From assembly GCA_963728985.1 (NCBI GenBank), contig CAVSME010000009.1:434001-498000 (forward strand): DNA of 64,000 nt, written 5' to 3'. This DNA comes from DASXAI01 sp963728985. GTDB lineage: Bacteria; Actinomycetota; Acidimicrobiia; Acidimicrobiales; Ilumatobacteraceae. Of the stretch, positions 31,825 to 40,269 are shown one piece after another (within the stretch, counting starts at the first letter, position 1; every line of letters begins with the position of its first letter). Below the pieces are notes generated by a model. It was not told where the DNA came from. It did no database searches and saw only the letters and a list, made by a program, of their open reading frames with translations. A program made the position numbers and the translations under genes.

Positions 31825-32337
31825 TCACGAGGCGCGCGGCGTGGTCTCTTCCTCGGCGGATTCGACAATGTCGACATCGTCGGCGGCCTCGCCGACCGGG
31901 GCCACCGCCGCCTCGACGGGCTCGGGTTCGGCGGCCACGTCATCAGCGTCGGCCTCCCCTCTCCGCTCGTGCACGGGCGCCAGCAGCACGGAACGAGCCG
32001 CGGGATCGCCGTCGCGCCAGCGGCGGCTGCCCATCATGTCGAGCCCGTCGAGGTGTCGCGGCGTGGGCTTCGTCGCCCGCCAGAACCAGATGGCCACGCC
32101 CACGAGCACGACGGCCAGTGCGATGAGCACGGCCACGATGCGGTTCACCGTGCGCGTCGAGGCCTCGTCACCGGCAGTGGCCGCGGTGCTGGAGGGAGCA
32201 GGAGCAGCCGAGGTGACCGGTGGAGCGGTCGTGTTGGTCTGACCAGATGCCGGCCCCCCGGTCGCCCCGACGGCGACCACCCCGAGCAGCAAGGACACGA
32301 GGACGAAGAGGAGGCGGGACCGCCCAACAGCCGGCAT
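31825..32337 (-). CDS. Secreted/membrane-anchored protein of unknown function
   Basis: 170 residues from ATG 32337. A signal peptide covers residues 1-33 (RSRLLFVLVSLLLGVVAVGA, cleavage after PASGQ). A Thr/Pro/Ala-rich linker (TNTTAPPVTSAAPAPSSTAA) follows, then one membrane helix at about 70-92 (IVAVLIALAVVLVGVAIWFW). The C-terminal 75 residues are cytoplasmic and very acidic (EPEPVEAAVAPVGEAADDVD). The topology suggests a short extracytoplasmic stalk and an acidic inner tail. No enzymatic motif is present and the function is unknown. Confidence 0.7.
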   Translation of the reverse strand: MPAVGRSRLLFVLVSLLLGVVAVGATGGPASGQTNTTAPPVTSAAPAPSSTAATAGDEASTRTVNRIVAVLIALAVVLVGVAIWFWRATKPTPRHLDGLDMMGSRRWRDGDPAARSVLLAPVHERRGEADADDVAAEPEPVEAAVAPVGEAADDVDIVESAEEETTPRAS

Positions 32338-32387
32338 ATCGAAGGGTGAGTCTCGCACGCGGGCCCCATACCACAGAGCGCGCTGGT

Positions 32388-33173
32388 TCAACGCTGGTGG
32401 CGCGGGCACGAGTACGTGGTCCGGCCGCCGATCGTCCGCCGCTCCAGCGGCGTCCCGTCCCGGGGGCACAGGCCTCCGCGCTGACGGGCGGCCTGGAGAC
32501 GGCCGAGGTGGCTGCCCCCCGCCGCCAGCAGCTCGGCCAGCACCGCCCGCATCGACCGCAGCAACCGACCCCGCTCGCCGTCCGACAGGGAGCCCGCCGG
32601 CCGGGCGGGGTCGAGCCCGGCCCGCCACAGGATCTCGTCGGCCAGCAGGTTGCCGATGCCGGCGATGCGGCCCTGGTCCATGAGCCGGGCCTTCAGCGGC
32701 GCAGCGCTGCCGGCGAGGGCGGCGGTCAGCTCACGGGGCCGGATGGCGAAGGCGTCGACGCCGAGCACGGCCTCGTCCGGGTCGAGCTCCACACCGCCGA
32801 GGCGGCGCGGGTCGTTGAGGCGCAACTGGCCGCCATCGGTGAACCCGAGGGCGAAGCGATCCCACGCCGCCAGGTCCCGGGCCGACCCGTACTCCAGCTC
32901 GTCGATCCCCTGGCGCCCGTCGACCACCAATCGCCCCGTCATCCCGAAGCGCAGGCCGAGCACGGGACCGCCGTCCGACGTGTCGAGCAGCAGGAGCTTG
33001 CCCCGACGCCGAGCGTCGACCAGCTGCCGCCCGACCACCGCCGAGGCCAGCACCGGCGCCGTGAGCCCCCGCTTGAGGAACCACGCGTCGGGCGCAGAGA
33101 CGGCAGCGATCGTGCGCCCCAGCGCCGGCTCCGCCGCCCGCCGGTACAGCTCGATCTCGATGCCCTCAGGCAC
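32388..33173 (-). CDS. Fpg/Nei-family DNA glycosylase with altered zinc finger
   Basis: 261 residues from GTG 33173, chosen because it places Pro at position 2 (PEGIEIELYRR), the nucleophile of the family. Further landmarks: Lys in DARRRGKLLLLD, GLRFGMTGRLVV, and the helix-two-turn-helix GRIAGIGNLLADEILWRAGL. The C-terminal finger reads LCPRDGTPLERRTIGGRTTY then SCPRHQR, so the canonical C-x-x-C pairs are C-x-x-D and C-x-x-H. Asp and His may still hold zinc, or the finger may be structural without metal. The enzyme excises oxidised bases and cuts the strand by beta/delta elimination. Confidence 0.88.
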   Translation of the reverse strand: MPEGIEIELYRRAAEPALGRTIAAVSAPDAWFLKRGLTAPVLASAVVGRQLVDARRRGKLLLLDTSDGGPVLGLRFGMTGRLVVDGRQGIDELEYGSARDLAAWDRFALGFTDGGQLRLNDPRRLGGVELDPDEAVLGVDAFAIRPRELTAALAGSAAPLKARLMDQGRIAGIGNLLADEILWRAGLDPARPAGSLSDGERGRLLRSMRAVLAELLAAGGSHLGRLQAARQRGGLCPRDGTPLERRTIGGRTTYSCPRHQR

Positions 33174-33556
33174 GGACGTGGCGCGGACCGTCAGGTCCAC
33201 TGTCGCCGCAATGCGGCGACGGCACTAGCCCCCTCGGCATTGACCGAGAGGGCGAGCGGATAGGTGCTGGCGATCGGCGCGGGCGGGGCCTGGCCACGAT
33301 CCGTGAGCGACGTTGGGTGCCGATTCGGTCATGGGTGCCGATCGGCCCGCCAGGCGAGGCAATCAGCACCCAAACGCCGATCGGAACAGGATTCCGCGCC
33401 CCGCCCGTGAGTGGGGATCGCACCTTGGGTGCGAGATGCGTCGGAAACCGACGCATTCAGCACCGCAGCACGGATCAGCACCCAAAGCTCTCCTCGCCGA
33501 TCCGCTCGCCTTCCGAGCGGAGCGAGACCGAGGCGGAGCCGAGGCAACGACACGTC
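33174..33556. repeat. Gene-free 383-bp interval rich in GGGTGC/GCACCC palindromes
   Basis: No coding frame is convincing. The motif TGGGTGC occurs at 33314, 33331 and 33426, and CAGCACC at 33366, 33458 and 33475 in opposite sense. Several possible stems result. The best is a two-tier hairpin at 33428-33464: GGTGC / GCACC outside, and ATGCGTCGG / CCGACGCAT around an AAA loop. It lies downstream of the LCP gene and upstream of the glycosylase, so it may hold a terminator plus a repeat element. Confidence 0.5.
33428..33464. terminator. Two-tier hairpin downstream of the LCP gene
   Basis: Bases 33436-33444 pair perfectly with 33448-33456 (9 bp, AAA loop), and 33428-33432 with 33460-33464 (5 bp), separated by 3-base symmetric internal loops. 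It follows the leftward LCP stop by about 90 bp. No T-run is present. The structure is certain, the terminator role only likely. Confidence 0.5.
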
Positions 33557-34450
33557 TCAGTGCCATTCCAGCATTGCGTCGTCGGCGAAGTCCTGGAACA
33601 GGCCGGCGGCATCAGCCGTGGGGATCACGTACGACGTGCCGCCGATCGTGGCGCCGCTCGAGGGCACCAGCACGCTCTTCACCGCCGACGGGTCGATGGC
33701 CAGCCCCACCCGGCCCAGCCGGTAGAGGTCGGGCGTGGACACCCCGTCCAGGGTGGTGTGGCGGGCCAGGATGCCGAGGTACTTCACGGTGTCAGCGGGT
33801 GACGTGCCCATGGTCCGCATCTCGCCGAGGGCCGACAGCATGAGAAGCGCCTGGTTCATCGTGCGCTGGTAATCGCTGCCGGTGATGTGGCGGCTGCGGG
33901 CGAAGCGCAACGCCAGGTCGCCGTCCATCGGCGTGGGCCCCGCGTCGAGATGGACGTTGGTGAACGAATCGTCCATGCGCTCGGGCACGTTCACCGTCAC
34001 GCCGCCGAGCTCGTCGACCATGGCCGGCAGCCCGTCGAAGCTGGTGACGATGGTGTAGCTGATGGGCACGCCCATCCACTGGCTGATGGCCTGGGCGGTG
34101 AGCTGGGCGCCGCCAGTGGCCATCGCCTCCGTGAGCTTGCTGAGGCCCTTCCCGGGCACGTCGATGCGGGTGTCGCGCGGGACGTTGATGATCGCGGCCT
34201 GCCCGCCGCCGGCAGGAACACCGACCACGTGGATGGCGTCGCTGCACCCGCAGCCGGCGCCGGGGCGCATGTCACTGCCCAGGAGCAGCATGAACAGCGG
34301 CTGCCCGGGCACCCATTCGTTGACGCCGCTGGCCGTCTTCGAGATGCGGAACACGCTGGCGCCGGCCTGGAGGAACGAGCGCGATGCGGCGAAGCCCCCG
34401 ACGAGGGCAACGGTCACGGCGATGACGAGCGCGGTCAAGAATCGCCTCAC
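33557..34450 (-). CDS. LytR-CpsA-Psr (LCP) family cell-wall glycopolymer ligase
   Basis: 297 residues from GTG 34450 with GGAGGGGG upstream. One N-terminal membrane helix (FLTALVIAVTVALVGGFAAS) anchors an extracytoplasmic LCP domain: LFMLLLGSDMRPGAGCGCSD, INVPRDTRIDVPG, ELGGVTVNVPERMDD, and ALRFARSRHITGSDYQRTMN. In the usual D-x-x-R-x-x-R-Q motif the second Arg is Asn here (DYQRTMNQ), a mild oddity. Such enzymes move lipid-linked glycopolymers (arabinogalactan, teichoic acids, capsule) onto peptidoglycan. The start codon lies inside a long inverted repeat. Confidence 0.9.
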   Translation of the reverse strand: MRRFLTALVIAVTVALVGGFAASRSFLQAGASVFRISKTASGVNEWVPGQPLFMLLLGSDMRPGAGCGCSDAIHVVGVPAGGGQAAIINVPRDTRIDVPGKGLSKLTEAMATGGAQLTAQAISQWMGVPISYTIVTSFDGLPAMVDELGGVTVNVPERMDDSFTNVHLDAGPTPMDGDLALRFARSRHITGSDYQRTMNQALLMLSALGEMRTMGTSPADTVKYLGILARHTTLDGVSTPDLYRLGRVGLAIDPSAVKSVLVPSSGATIGGTSYVIPTADAAGLFQDFADDAMLEWH

Positions 34451-34514
34451 TGGTGCCCCCTCCTGGCTTCACCACGGGTGCGATCCTGCGGCCGGCGGGG
34501 GGCACCAGTGAGGC
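34444..34514. repeat. 17-bp perfect inverted repeat over the LCP start codon
   Basis: 34444-34460 and 34498-34514 are exact reverse complements (GGGGGCACCAGTGAGGC), separated by 37 bp. The left arm contains the GTG start and part of the ribosome-binding site of the LCP gene; the right arm lies in the 5' flank. In mRNA the arms could pair and bury the start; in DNA they could be a dimer site. It is read directly from the sequence. Confidence 0.75.
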
Positions 34515-34571
34515 GTTCGTCGCTTCGCGGCGAACAAGCCACCGTGTCGTTGATGAGCTCGCCGCGCTCGC

Positions 34572-35246
34572 TCACGGGACATCACGCTCCACGTTCAGCT
34601 GGAAGGCGTCGATGCGCCACGTACCGCCGTCGTTCACGAAGGTGAGCGTGCCGGAGCGGGCGATCTTCACGGCCCCGCCGCCGGCCTCGACGGCGCTCAC
34701 CGCGACATCGATCGCCGCGTTCACCACCATGGTCTGATCGGGACCGACGAAGGCGTCGATGGCCACGTTGGCGTGATCGGTCTTCACGCCGGCCAGGGCG
34801 GGCAGCCCCTCGTCGGTCAGTGCGTCGCGCGACGCCGGCGTGAGCCGGCTGGCAGCAGCGGCGGTGAGGACGCCGTCGAGCACGGCCACCTGGCCGGTGC
34901 CGAGGGGCGTCCCCGTGGCGGCGTTGACGTACGTGTGCACGGCGTCGGTGATCTGGGTCTGCAGGGTCGGGTCGATGGCGCCCGTTCCCTCCATGCCGGT
35001 GGCCTGGGCCGCCACGATGCTCGGGGCGCCGAGATCGGCGGCGCCGGTGGCCAGCGTGGTGGTCGTGGTGGGCGCCAGCGTCGACGTCGTCGGTGCCGCC
35101 GTGGTGGCGGTGGTGGCCGGAGCGGCCGACGAGGCCGTCTGCTTGCCGCCGCCGCCGCCCGAGCACGCCGCCAGGACGGCGGCCACGGCAACGGCGCCGA
35201 CCGCCACCAGCGGCCGCCGTCGAGCATGCTGACTGGTGATGGACAC
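34572..35246 (-). CDS. Lipoprotein with Thr-rich linker, unknown function
   Basis: 224 residues from GTG 35246. The n-region ARRRPLV, hydrophobic stretch AVGAVAVAAVLAAC and lipobox L-A-A-C give a lipoprotein signal with the modified Cys near residue 28. A low-complexity linker (TTATTAAPTTSTLAPTTTTT) follows. The mature domain (about 75-224) is mixed alpha/beta with ITDAVHTYVNAATGTPLGTG and a closing sheet GTLTFVNDGGTWRIDAFQLN, reminiscent of NTF2-like export domains. No enzyme motif is visible. The start overlaps the 5' end of the divergent gene, so the exact start is uncertain. Confidence 0.65.
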   Translation of the reverse strand: MSITSQHARRRPLVAVGAVAVAAVLAACSGGGGGKQTASSAAPATTATTAAPTTSTLAPTTTTTLATGAADLGAPSIVAAQATGMEGTGAIDPTLQTQITDAVHTYVNAATGTPLGTGQVAVLDGVLTAAAASRLTPASRDALTDEGLPALAGVKTDHANVAIDAFVGPDQTMVVNAAIDVAVSAVEAGGGAVKIARSGTLTFVNDGGTWRIDAFQLNVERDVP

Positions 35247-35628
35247 GCTGCTCTGGACGATCGTGCTGCTCGGCACGGTGGCCGGGCTGTTCTGGCTGGC
35301 GGCGCGCATCGAGCCGCACTGGAGCTCGCCCGACGGCTCGCGCTTCACGTGCCGGGTGCAGGAGATCGACGCCACCGGCCGGCCGACGACGCGCTGGTAC
35401 GAAGCGCGCTGCGAGGTCGTCGAGGGAGGAGTGGCCATCACGAAGAAGGTATTGATGAGGAAAGGCCAGGCGGTGGATCCCCGACCCGTGTCGGCCCGCT
35501 CCGACCACGCGCCTCGCCGCAAGGCAATCTACTTGCTCGCCGGCACGCCGCTCTACGCGGTACGAGTGCCCAGCTCATCGCGTGCGGCCGAGCGGATGGA
35601 CGCGCTGTTGACCGCTAGTGGACGGTGA
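35239..35628 (+). CDS. Small membrane-anchored protein of unknown function
   Basis: 129 residues from ATG 35239 (GTG 35236 is possible). It begins MDTLLWTIVLLGTVAGLFWL, a single N-terminal membrane helix. A compact, basic soluble domain follows with FTCRVQEIDATGRPTTRWYE, ARCEVVEGGVAITKKVLMRK and KAIYLLAGTPLYAVRV. Beta-rich composition suggests a small barrel. Its 5' end overlaps the divergent lipoprotein and its 3' end overlaps the CopCD gene by 14 bp. No family recognised; coding character is clear. Confidence 0.6.
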   Translation: MDTLLWTIVLLGTVAGLFWLAARIEPHWSSPDGSRFTCRVQEIDATGRPTTRWYEARCEVVEGGVAITKKVLMRKGQAVDPRPVSARSDHAPRRKAIYLLAGTPLYAVRVPSSSRAAERMDALLTASGR

Positions 35629-37342
35629 AATTGGTGGCGAAGCGCACCTGCTCGAACTCCCCGAACCGGGCCAGGACCTCCATCTGCCACGTTCCCCGGT
35701 AGGGGATCTGGAGGTTGTTCGTGGTCACGTGGTTGGGGCCGGCCGCTTCCACCGGGACCGGGATGGGACCCAGATCACGTTCGGGCAGGGTCATGCGCAC
35801 GGTGATCTCGTCGGCCTTGTCGAGCGCGCCACCAGGCGTGCTGATGTAGATGTGCAGCGTGTTGCGACCGACCGTGGCGGGGTCGATCGTGATGCTGGCC
35901 AGCCGCTGACCCTGGGTGACCGTGGCGTTGAACGGCTTGGCCACCTCGGTCGCCGCCGGCGACGATGCCACCAGGATGGAGGTGACGGCCAGCACCACCG
36001 CCGCCAGGAGCACCTCAGCGGCCACCGTCCTCCGGAGGCGACGGCGCACCGCCCGGGCGCCGTCCGCCGGCGACGCCTCGACCGGATCGGCGAGCACGGC
36101 AGCACCCGCCGCCCGTGCCGGCACAGCGGCCAACGGCGCCCCCTGCAGGAGCCGGCGTGACCACCACGCCACCGCCACGAGCACCACCACGACGGCGGTC
36201 TTCACCAGCAGCAGGCGGCCGTAGTCGGTCTCCCGCAGGGCATCGATCGAGCCGACCTGCCGGTACGCCTGCACCACACCGCTGGCGACGATCACGGCGA
36301 CGGCACCGAAGGCGATCGGCGAGAACCGGCGGACGCGGTCGAGGGCATCGCCGGCGTCGGGTTCACGCAGCGCGCCCACCAGCAGCGCGACCAGGCCGCC
36401 GAGCCAGACCGCCATGCCGCCGAGGTGGGCGACGGTGGCGACGAAGCCGATGCCGGCCCAGCGGCCGGTCGATCCGTGGCCGCCGGCGGCGACCAGCCCG
36501 AAGAGCCCGAGGCTGGCGAAGATGCCGACGAGCTGCCACCACCGGGACCGGAGCCGGTCGAGGGTGACGAGCAGGAATCCACCGGCCACGGCGAACACCA
36601 GGAACCGCAGTCCCCACGCCCGGCCCGACCGGGTGCGCAGGACTTGCCACCACTCGTCGGGCTTGAGCGCATCGGACAGCGCCCGGCCCGACGCGTACGG
36701 TGCCTGCGCGGCGATGGCGATGGCGCCGGCCACGACGCCCGCGCCCAGCGTGATCCACAGCAGCACCCGGACCCGGCGCCGGCGCCGGCCCGCCGGCCAC
36801 ACGACCGCCAGGAAGACCAGTCCGCCCACCAGCACGGCGAGGGCGGCGTAGGACACGAAGCGGGCGGCACCGAGCACGGCCCCGGCCGCCGGGTTCCCGC
36901 CGCCCTGGGACAGGAGGCGGCTGATGAGGTTGGGGTCGCGCGCGACGTCGCCGGTACCGACCTGGAACGTGAACGCGCCGTTGACGGGATGGGAGTCGGC
37001 CGACACCACGCGCCACGACACGACGTAGGCGCCGTCGCCCAGGCCGCTGGTGGACACGGCGACCTGGGTGTCGTCCCCATCGGGATGGTGAGCGGCGCCG
37101 ACGTCGAGCTCGTGGCCGGTGCCGTCGTAGAGGCGGATGGCGCCGAGCGCGATCTCGACGGACTCGTCGAAGCGCAGCGAGATCTGGTTGGGCGGCTGCG
37201 TCAGGATGGCGCTGCTCGGCGGGTCCGACGAGTCGAGGCTGGCGTGGGCCGACGCCGGCCCGGCCAGCGCCATCACGGCCACCACGACGATGGCAACAGC
37301 CGCCAGGACGCGCCGCGTCGGGGTGGTGGTCGCTAGCCGCAT
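35615..37342 (-). CDS. CopC-CopD fusion copper resistance/uptake protein
   Basis: 575 residues from ATG 37342; a TTG at 37366 overlapping the MsrB stop is an alternative. A signal peptide ends ALAGPASAH, leaving His at the mature N-terminus as in CopC copper sites. The CopC beta-barrel (to about 135) has LDSSDPPSSAILTQPPNQIS and VVSADSHPVNGAFTFQVG. Eight membrane helices of CopD follow (about 160-460, for example VSYAALAVLVGGLVFLAVVW and GGMAVWLGGLVALLVGALRE). The last ~120 residues form an extracytoplasmic beta domain like YcnJ. It should bind periplasmic copper and pass it across the membrane. Confidence 0.88.
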   Translation of the reverse strand: MRLATTTPTRRVLAAVAIVVVAVMALAGPASAHASLDSSDPPSSAILTQPPNQISLRFDESVEIALGAIRLYDGTGHELDVGAAHHPDGDDTQVAVSTSGLGDGAYVVSWRVVSADSHPVNGAFTFQVGTGDVARDPNLISRLLSQGGGNPAAGAVLGAARFVSYAALAVLVGGLVFLAVVWPAGRRRRRVRVLLWITLGAGVVAGAIAIAAQAPYASGRALSDALKPDEWWQVLRTRSGRAWGLRFLVFAVAGGFLLVTLDRLRSRWWQLVGIFASLGLFGLVAAGGHGSTGRWAGIGFVATVAHLGGMAVWLGGLVALLVGALREPDAGDALDRVRRFSPIAFGAVAVIVASGVVQAYRQVGSIDALRETDYGRLLLVKTAVVVVLVAVAWWSRRLLQGAPLAAVPARAAGAAVLADPVEASPADGARAVRRRLRRTVAAEVLLAAVVLAVTSILVASSPAATEVAKPFNATVTQGQRLASITIDPATVGRNTLHIYISTPGGALDKADEITVRMTLPERDLGPIPVPVEAAGPNHVTTNNLQIPYRGTWQMEVLARFGEFEQVRFATNFTVH

Positions 37343-37362
37343 CGCCCGGGTTCCCGTGGCGG

Positions 37363-37773
37363 TCAATCGTCCGCCGCGGCGCCCTCCGGCTCGAGCTCGA
37401 GGGCCAGCGAGTTCATGCAGTAGCGCTCGCCCGTCGGCTTGGGACCATCGGGGAAGACGTGCCCAAGATGCGAACCACAGCGGTGGCAGCGCACCTCCAC
37501 CCGGACCATCCCGTGGGTGCGGTCGGTCAGCAGGTCGACGGCGTCAGGCGCGATGGGCTCCCAGAAGCTGGGCCAGCCCGAGCCGGACTCGAACTTGACA
37601 TCGGAACGGAACAGCGGCGCGTCACACGCCGCGCAGTGGTAGACGCCGTCGTCGTGGCAGTCGACGTACTTGCCTGACCACGGACGCTCGGTGCCGGCGT
37701 GGCGCAGCACCTCGTACGCCTCGGGCGACAGCCCCGCCCGCCACTCCTCGTCGGTCTTCTCGATCTCGGCCAT
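37363..37773 (-). CDS. msrB: Peptide methionine-R-sulfoxide reductase MsrB
   Basis: 136 residues from ATG 37773. It has the zinc-binding pairs CAAC (YHCAACDAPLFRS) and CHRC (EVRCHRCGSHLGHVFPDG), GSGWPSFWEPI in the substrate pocket, and the catalytic Cys in GERYCMNSLAL. It reduces methionine-R-sulfoxide in proteins with thioredoxin. No MsrA domain is fused. It precedes the CopCD gene, and the stop/start overlap (TTGA) allows co-transcription, which fits copper-linked oxidative damage. Confidence 0.96.
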   Translation of the reverse strand: MAEIEKTDEEWRAGLSPEAYEVLRHAGTERPWSGKYVDCHDDGVYHCAACDAPLFRSDVKFESGSGWPSFWEPIAPDAVDLLTDRTHGMVRVEVRCHRCGSHLGHVFPDGPKPTGERYCMNSLALELEPEGAAADD

Positions 37774-37863
37774 GCCTCCCAGGCTAAGTCTTCGTCGCCT
37801 TCTTCCGCTCCGCTTCAGCCGGCTCCTCCTCGCCTGTGGCTCCACAGAATTCCGCTCGGCTCC

Positions 37864-37886
37864 ATGCCGCCGCACTGCGGCGGCAT
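37864..37886 (-). terminator. Strong hairpin directly after the sulfhydrylase gene
   Basis: ATGCCGCCGC (37864-37873) and GCGGCGGCAT (37877-37886) are perfect complements around a 3-base loop. The stem begins on the base next to the stop codon of the leftward gene at 37887. It separates the methionine operon from msrB-copCD. Confidence 0.75.
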
Positions 37887-39047
37887 CTAGGGCTGAAGCG
37901 CCTGATCAAGATCGGCGATGAGGTCGTCGACGTGCTCGAGCCCCACGGAGATGCGCACGAGGCCGGGCCCGATGCCGGCGGCCTCCAACTCGGCGGGGCT
38001 GAGGCCGGCGTGGGTGGAGTTGGCCGGGCTGCAGACCAGCGTCTCGGGGCCGCCGAGCGAGGACGCCATCTGCGCCAGCTCCACGCCCTCGACGAAGCGC
38101 CGGCCCGCTTCGAGCCCGCCGGCCAGATCGACGGCGATGATCGAACCACCCATCGTCATCTGGCGCTTGGCCAGGTCGTGCTGCGGGTGCGACGTGAGCC
38201 CGGGGTAGCGGATGCAGGCCACCGCCGGGTGGCCCTCGAGGTACTCGGCCAGGCGCAGGGCGGTGTCGCTCTGGCGGGCGATCCGCACCGGCAACGTGCG
38301 CAGGCCGCGCAGGCCGTTGGTGGCGTCGAACGGCGACGCGCAGGCGCCGTGCAGCACGCTGTAGGACCAGATCGCATCGACCAGGTCGGCGGCCCCGGCG
38401 ACCACGCCCAAGGTGGCGTCGTTGTGGCCCGAGATGCCCTTGGTGGCGGAGTGGAGCACGAGGTCCACGCCGAACGAGAGCGGCTGCTGCAGGATCGGCG
38501 TGGCGAACGTGGAGTCGACCAGCGTGAACGGCCCCTCGATGGTGCCCAGCTCGGCGAGGTCGGTCAGCGCTAGCTGGGGGTTGGCCGGGGTCTCGGCGAT
38601 CACGAGCACGGTGCGCCCCGGACGGACGGCAGCGGCGAAGGCACCGGGCTGGGTGCCGTCGACGAACGTGGTCTCGATGCCGAAGCGCGCCGCGATGCCG
38701 GCCAGGAAGAGCTGGGTGCCGCTGTAGATCTGGGTCTGGGCGACGATGTGGTCACCGGGTGAGCACAGCGCGAACACGACGCTGGCGGTGGCCCCCATGC
38801 CCGAGGCGAACGCCAAGGCCGCCTCCGCGCCTTCCAGTGCGGCGATGGCGTCCTCGAAGGCCTTCACCGACGGGTTGGAGTACCGGCTGTAGAACTGCTC
38901 GGCGCGCGGCACCGTGGACATCCGCCGGGCCGCGGCCAGGCTCGGTGTCACGAACGCGGAGGTTCCCCACAGCACCGGCGCCAGCGCGGAGCCGTTGTCG
39001 TTGCGGCCGGCGCGGATGGCCACCGAGTCAGGTCTGAGGTCGGGCAT
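37887..39047 (-). CDS. Cys/Met-metabolism PLP enzyme (O-acyl-homoserine sulfhydrylase/cystathionine gamma-synthase type)
   Basis: 386 residues. It has PLP phosphate contacts in AFASGMGATASVVFALC, the stacking Tyr region QIYSGTQLF, Asp in FTLVDSTFATPILQQPL, the Schiff-base Lys in LVLHSATKGISGHNDATLG, and the C-terminal LGGPETLVCSPANSTHAGLS followed by VRISVGLEHVDDLI. It sits 14 bp downstream of metX in one transcript behind a probable SAM riboswitch. The natural role is therefore to convert O-acetylhomoserine and sulfide (or cysteine) to homocysteine (or cystathionine). Sequence alone does not separate MetY/MetZ from MetB. Confidence 0.9.
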   Translation of the reverse strand: MPDLRPDSVAIRAGRNDNGSALAPVLWGTSAFVTPSLAAARRMSTVPRAEQFYSRYSNPSVKAFEDAIAALEGAEAALAFASGMGATASVVFALCSPGDHIVAQTQIYSGTQLFLAGIAARFGIETTFVDGTQPGAFAAAVRPGRTVLVIAETPANPQLALTDLAELGTIEGPFTLVDSTFATPILQQPLSFGVDLVLHSATKGISGHNDATLGVVAGAADLVDAIWSYSVLHGACASPFDATNGLRGLRTLPVRIARQSDTALRLAEYLEGHPAVACIRYPGLTSHPQHDLAKRQMTMGGSIIAVDLAGGLEAGRRFVEGVELAQMASSLGGPETLVCSPANSTHAGLSPAELEAAGIGPGLVRISVGLEHVDDLIADLDQALQP

Positions 39048-39061
39048 GGGACCGGTGCTCC

Positions 39062-40222
39062 TTAGATTTCAACGACGGCGAGGAACTTGGCGATGGCGTC
39101 ACAGACCTGATCGACGTCGATCAGGAAGGCGTCGTGGCCGTGCGGCGAATCGATCTCGGCGTACGTGGCGGGTGCGCCGGCCGCGCTCACCAGCTCGGCC
39201 AACCGCCGCTGCTGGTACGAAGGGAACAGCAGGTCGCTCCACACGCCGATCGACAGCACCGGGACCTCGATGCGGGCCAGCGCGGCGGCCCGGCTCCCGC
39301 GGCCACGAGCCACGTCGTGGAGGTCCATCGCCTTGCCGAGCAGGAGGTAGGAGTTGGCGTCGAAGCGGTGCACGAGCTTCTCGCCGTGGTAGTCGAGGTA
39401 GCGCTCCACCTCGAAGCGCTGCCACAGGTCGAGGGGGTCGGTGGTGGCCTCGGCCAGGGAGCGGTCGAAGCGGTCGGTGAACACCTCGTCGGAGCGGAAC
39501 GTGACCTGGGCGATCTGGCGGGCGATGGCCAGGCCGGCGTGGGGCCCCTCCCCCGGTGCGGCGTCGTAGTAGTCGCCCCCGCGCCAACCCGGGTCGAGGC
39601 GGATGGCGCGGCGCCCGATGGCGGTCCAGGCGATCTGCTGCGCCGTGGCTTCGGTGCAGGCGCAGACCGGGATGATCGACGCCACCCGCTTCGGGTACAT
39701 GATCGCCCACTCGAGTGCCTGCATGCCGCCCATCGACCCGCCGACGACGCTCAACCACCGCTCCACACCGAGGTGGTCGGCGAGCGCTCGTTGCACGCGC
39801 ACCATGTCGCGAACGGTCACGACCGGGAAGCGCGAGCCGTACGGCAGCCCGTCCTCCGGGTGCGGTGACGACGGCCCGGTCGAGCCCTGGCAGCCGCCGA
39901 GCACGTTGGCGCACACGACGAAGTGGCGCTCGGTGTCGAGGGCGAGGCCGGGGCCGACGACGCCTTCCCACCACCCTTCCTTGCGCCGGCCCACGTCGGC
40001 CGTGCCGGTCGCGTGGCTGTCGCCGGTCCAGGCGTGGCACAGGAGCACGGCGTTGGCGCCGTCAGGGGCGAGCGTGCCCCACGTCTCGTAGGCGATGTCG
40101 ACGTCGCGGAGGCGACCGCCCCCGTCCATGATGAACGGGCGGTCGACGGCGATGCGCAGGAACTGGCGCCGGCCCGGGTCGTCGCCGGGACGCCAGGCAC
40201 CGGTGGCCGGTGGCCGCTTCAT
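39062..40222 (-). CDS. metX: Homoserine O-acetyltransferase
   Basis: 386 residues from ATG 40222. Alpha/beta hydrolase of the MetX group: AYETWGTLAPDGANAVLLCH (N-terminal G-x-L-N/D-x-x-x-x-N-A-V-L), HATGTADVGRRKEGWWEGVV, ANVLGGCQGSTGPSS, nucleophile Ser in LSVVGGSMGGMQALEWAIMY, Asp in VLSIGVWSDLLFPSYQQ and His in EIDSPHGHDAFLID. It acetylates (in some actinobacteria succinylates) homoserine using acyl-CoA, committing it to methionine. It is the first gene of the pair and lies behind a riboswitch-like leader. Confidence 0.95.
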   Translation of the reverse strand: MKRPPATGAWRPGDDPGRRQFLRIAVDRPFIMDGGGRLRDVDIAYETWGTLAPDGANAVLLCHAWTGDSHATGTADVGRRKEGWWEGVVGPGLALDTERHFVVCANVLGGCQGSTGPSSPHPEDGLPYGSRFPVVTVRDMVRVQRALADHLGVERWLSVVGGSMGGMQALEWAIMYPKRVASIIPVCACTEATAQQIAWTAIGRRAIRLDPGWRGGDYYDAAPGEGPHAGLAIARQIAQVTFRSDEVFTDRFDRSLAEATTDPLDLWQRFEVERYLDYHGEKLVHRFDANSYLLLGKAMDLHDVARGRGSRAAALARIEVPVLSIGVWSDLLFPSYQQRRLAELVSAAGAPATYAEIDSPHGHDAFLIDVDQVCDAIAKFLAVVEI

Positions 40223-40269
40223 CGCCCTCGCTCCTCCTCGCATCGTCGACTCGGTGCGCACCCGGAGCG

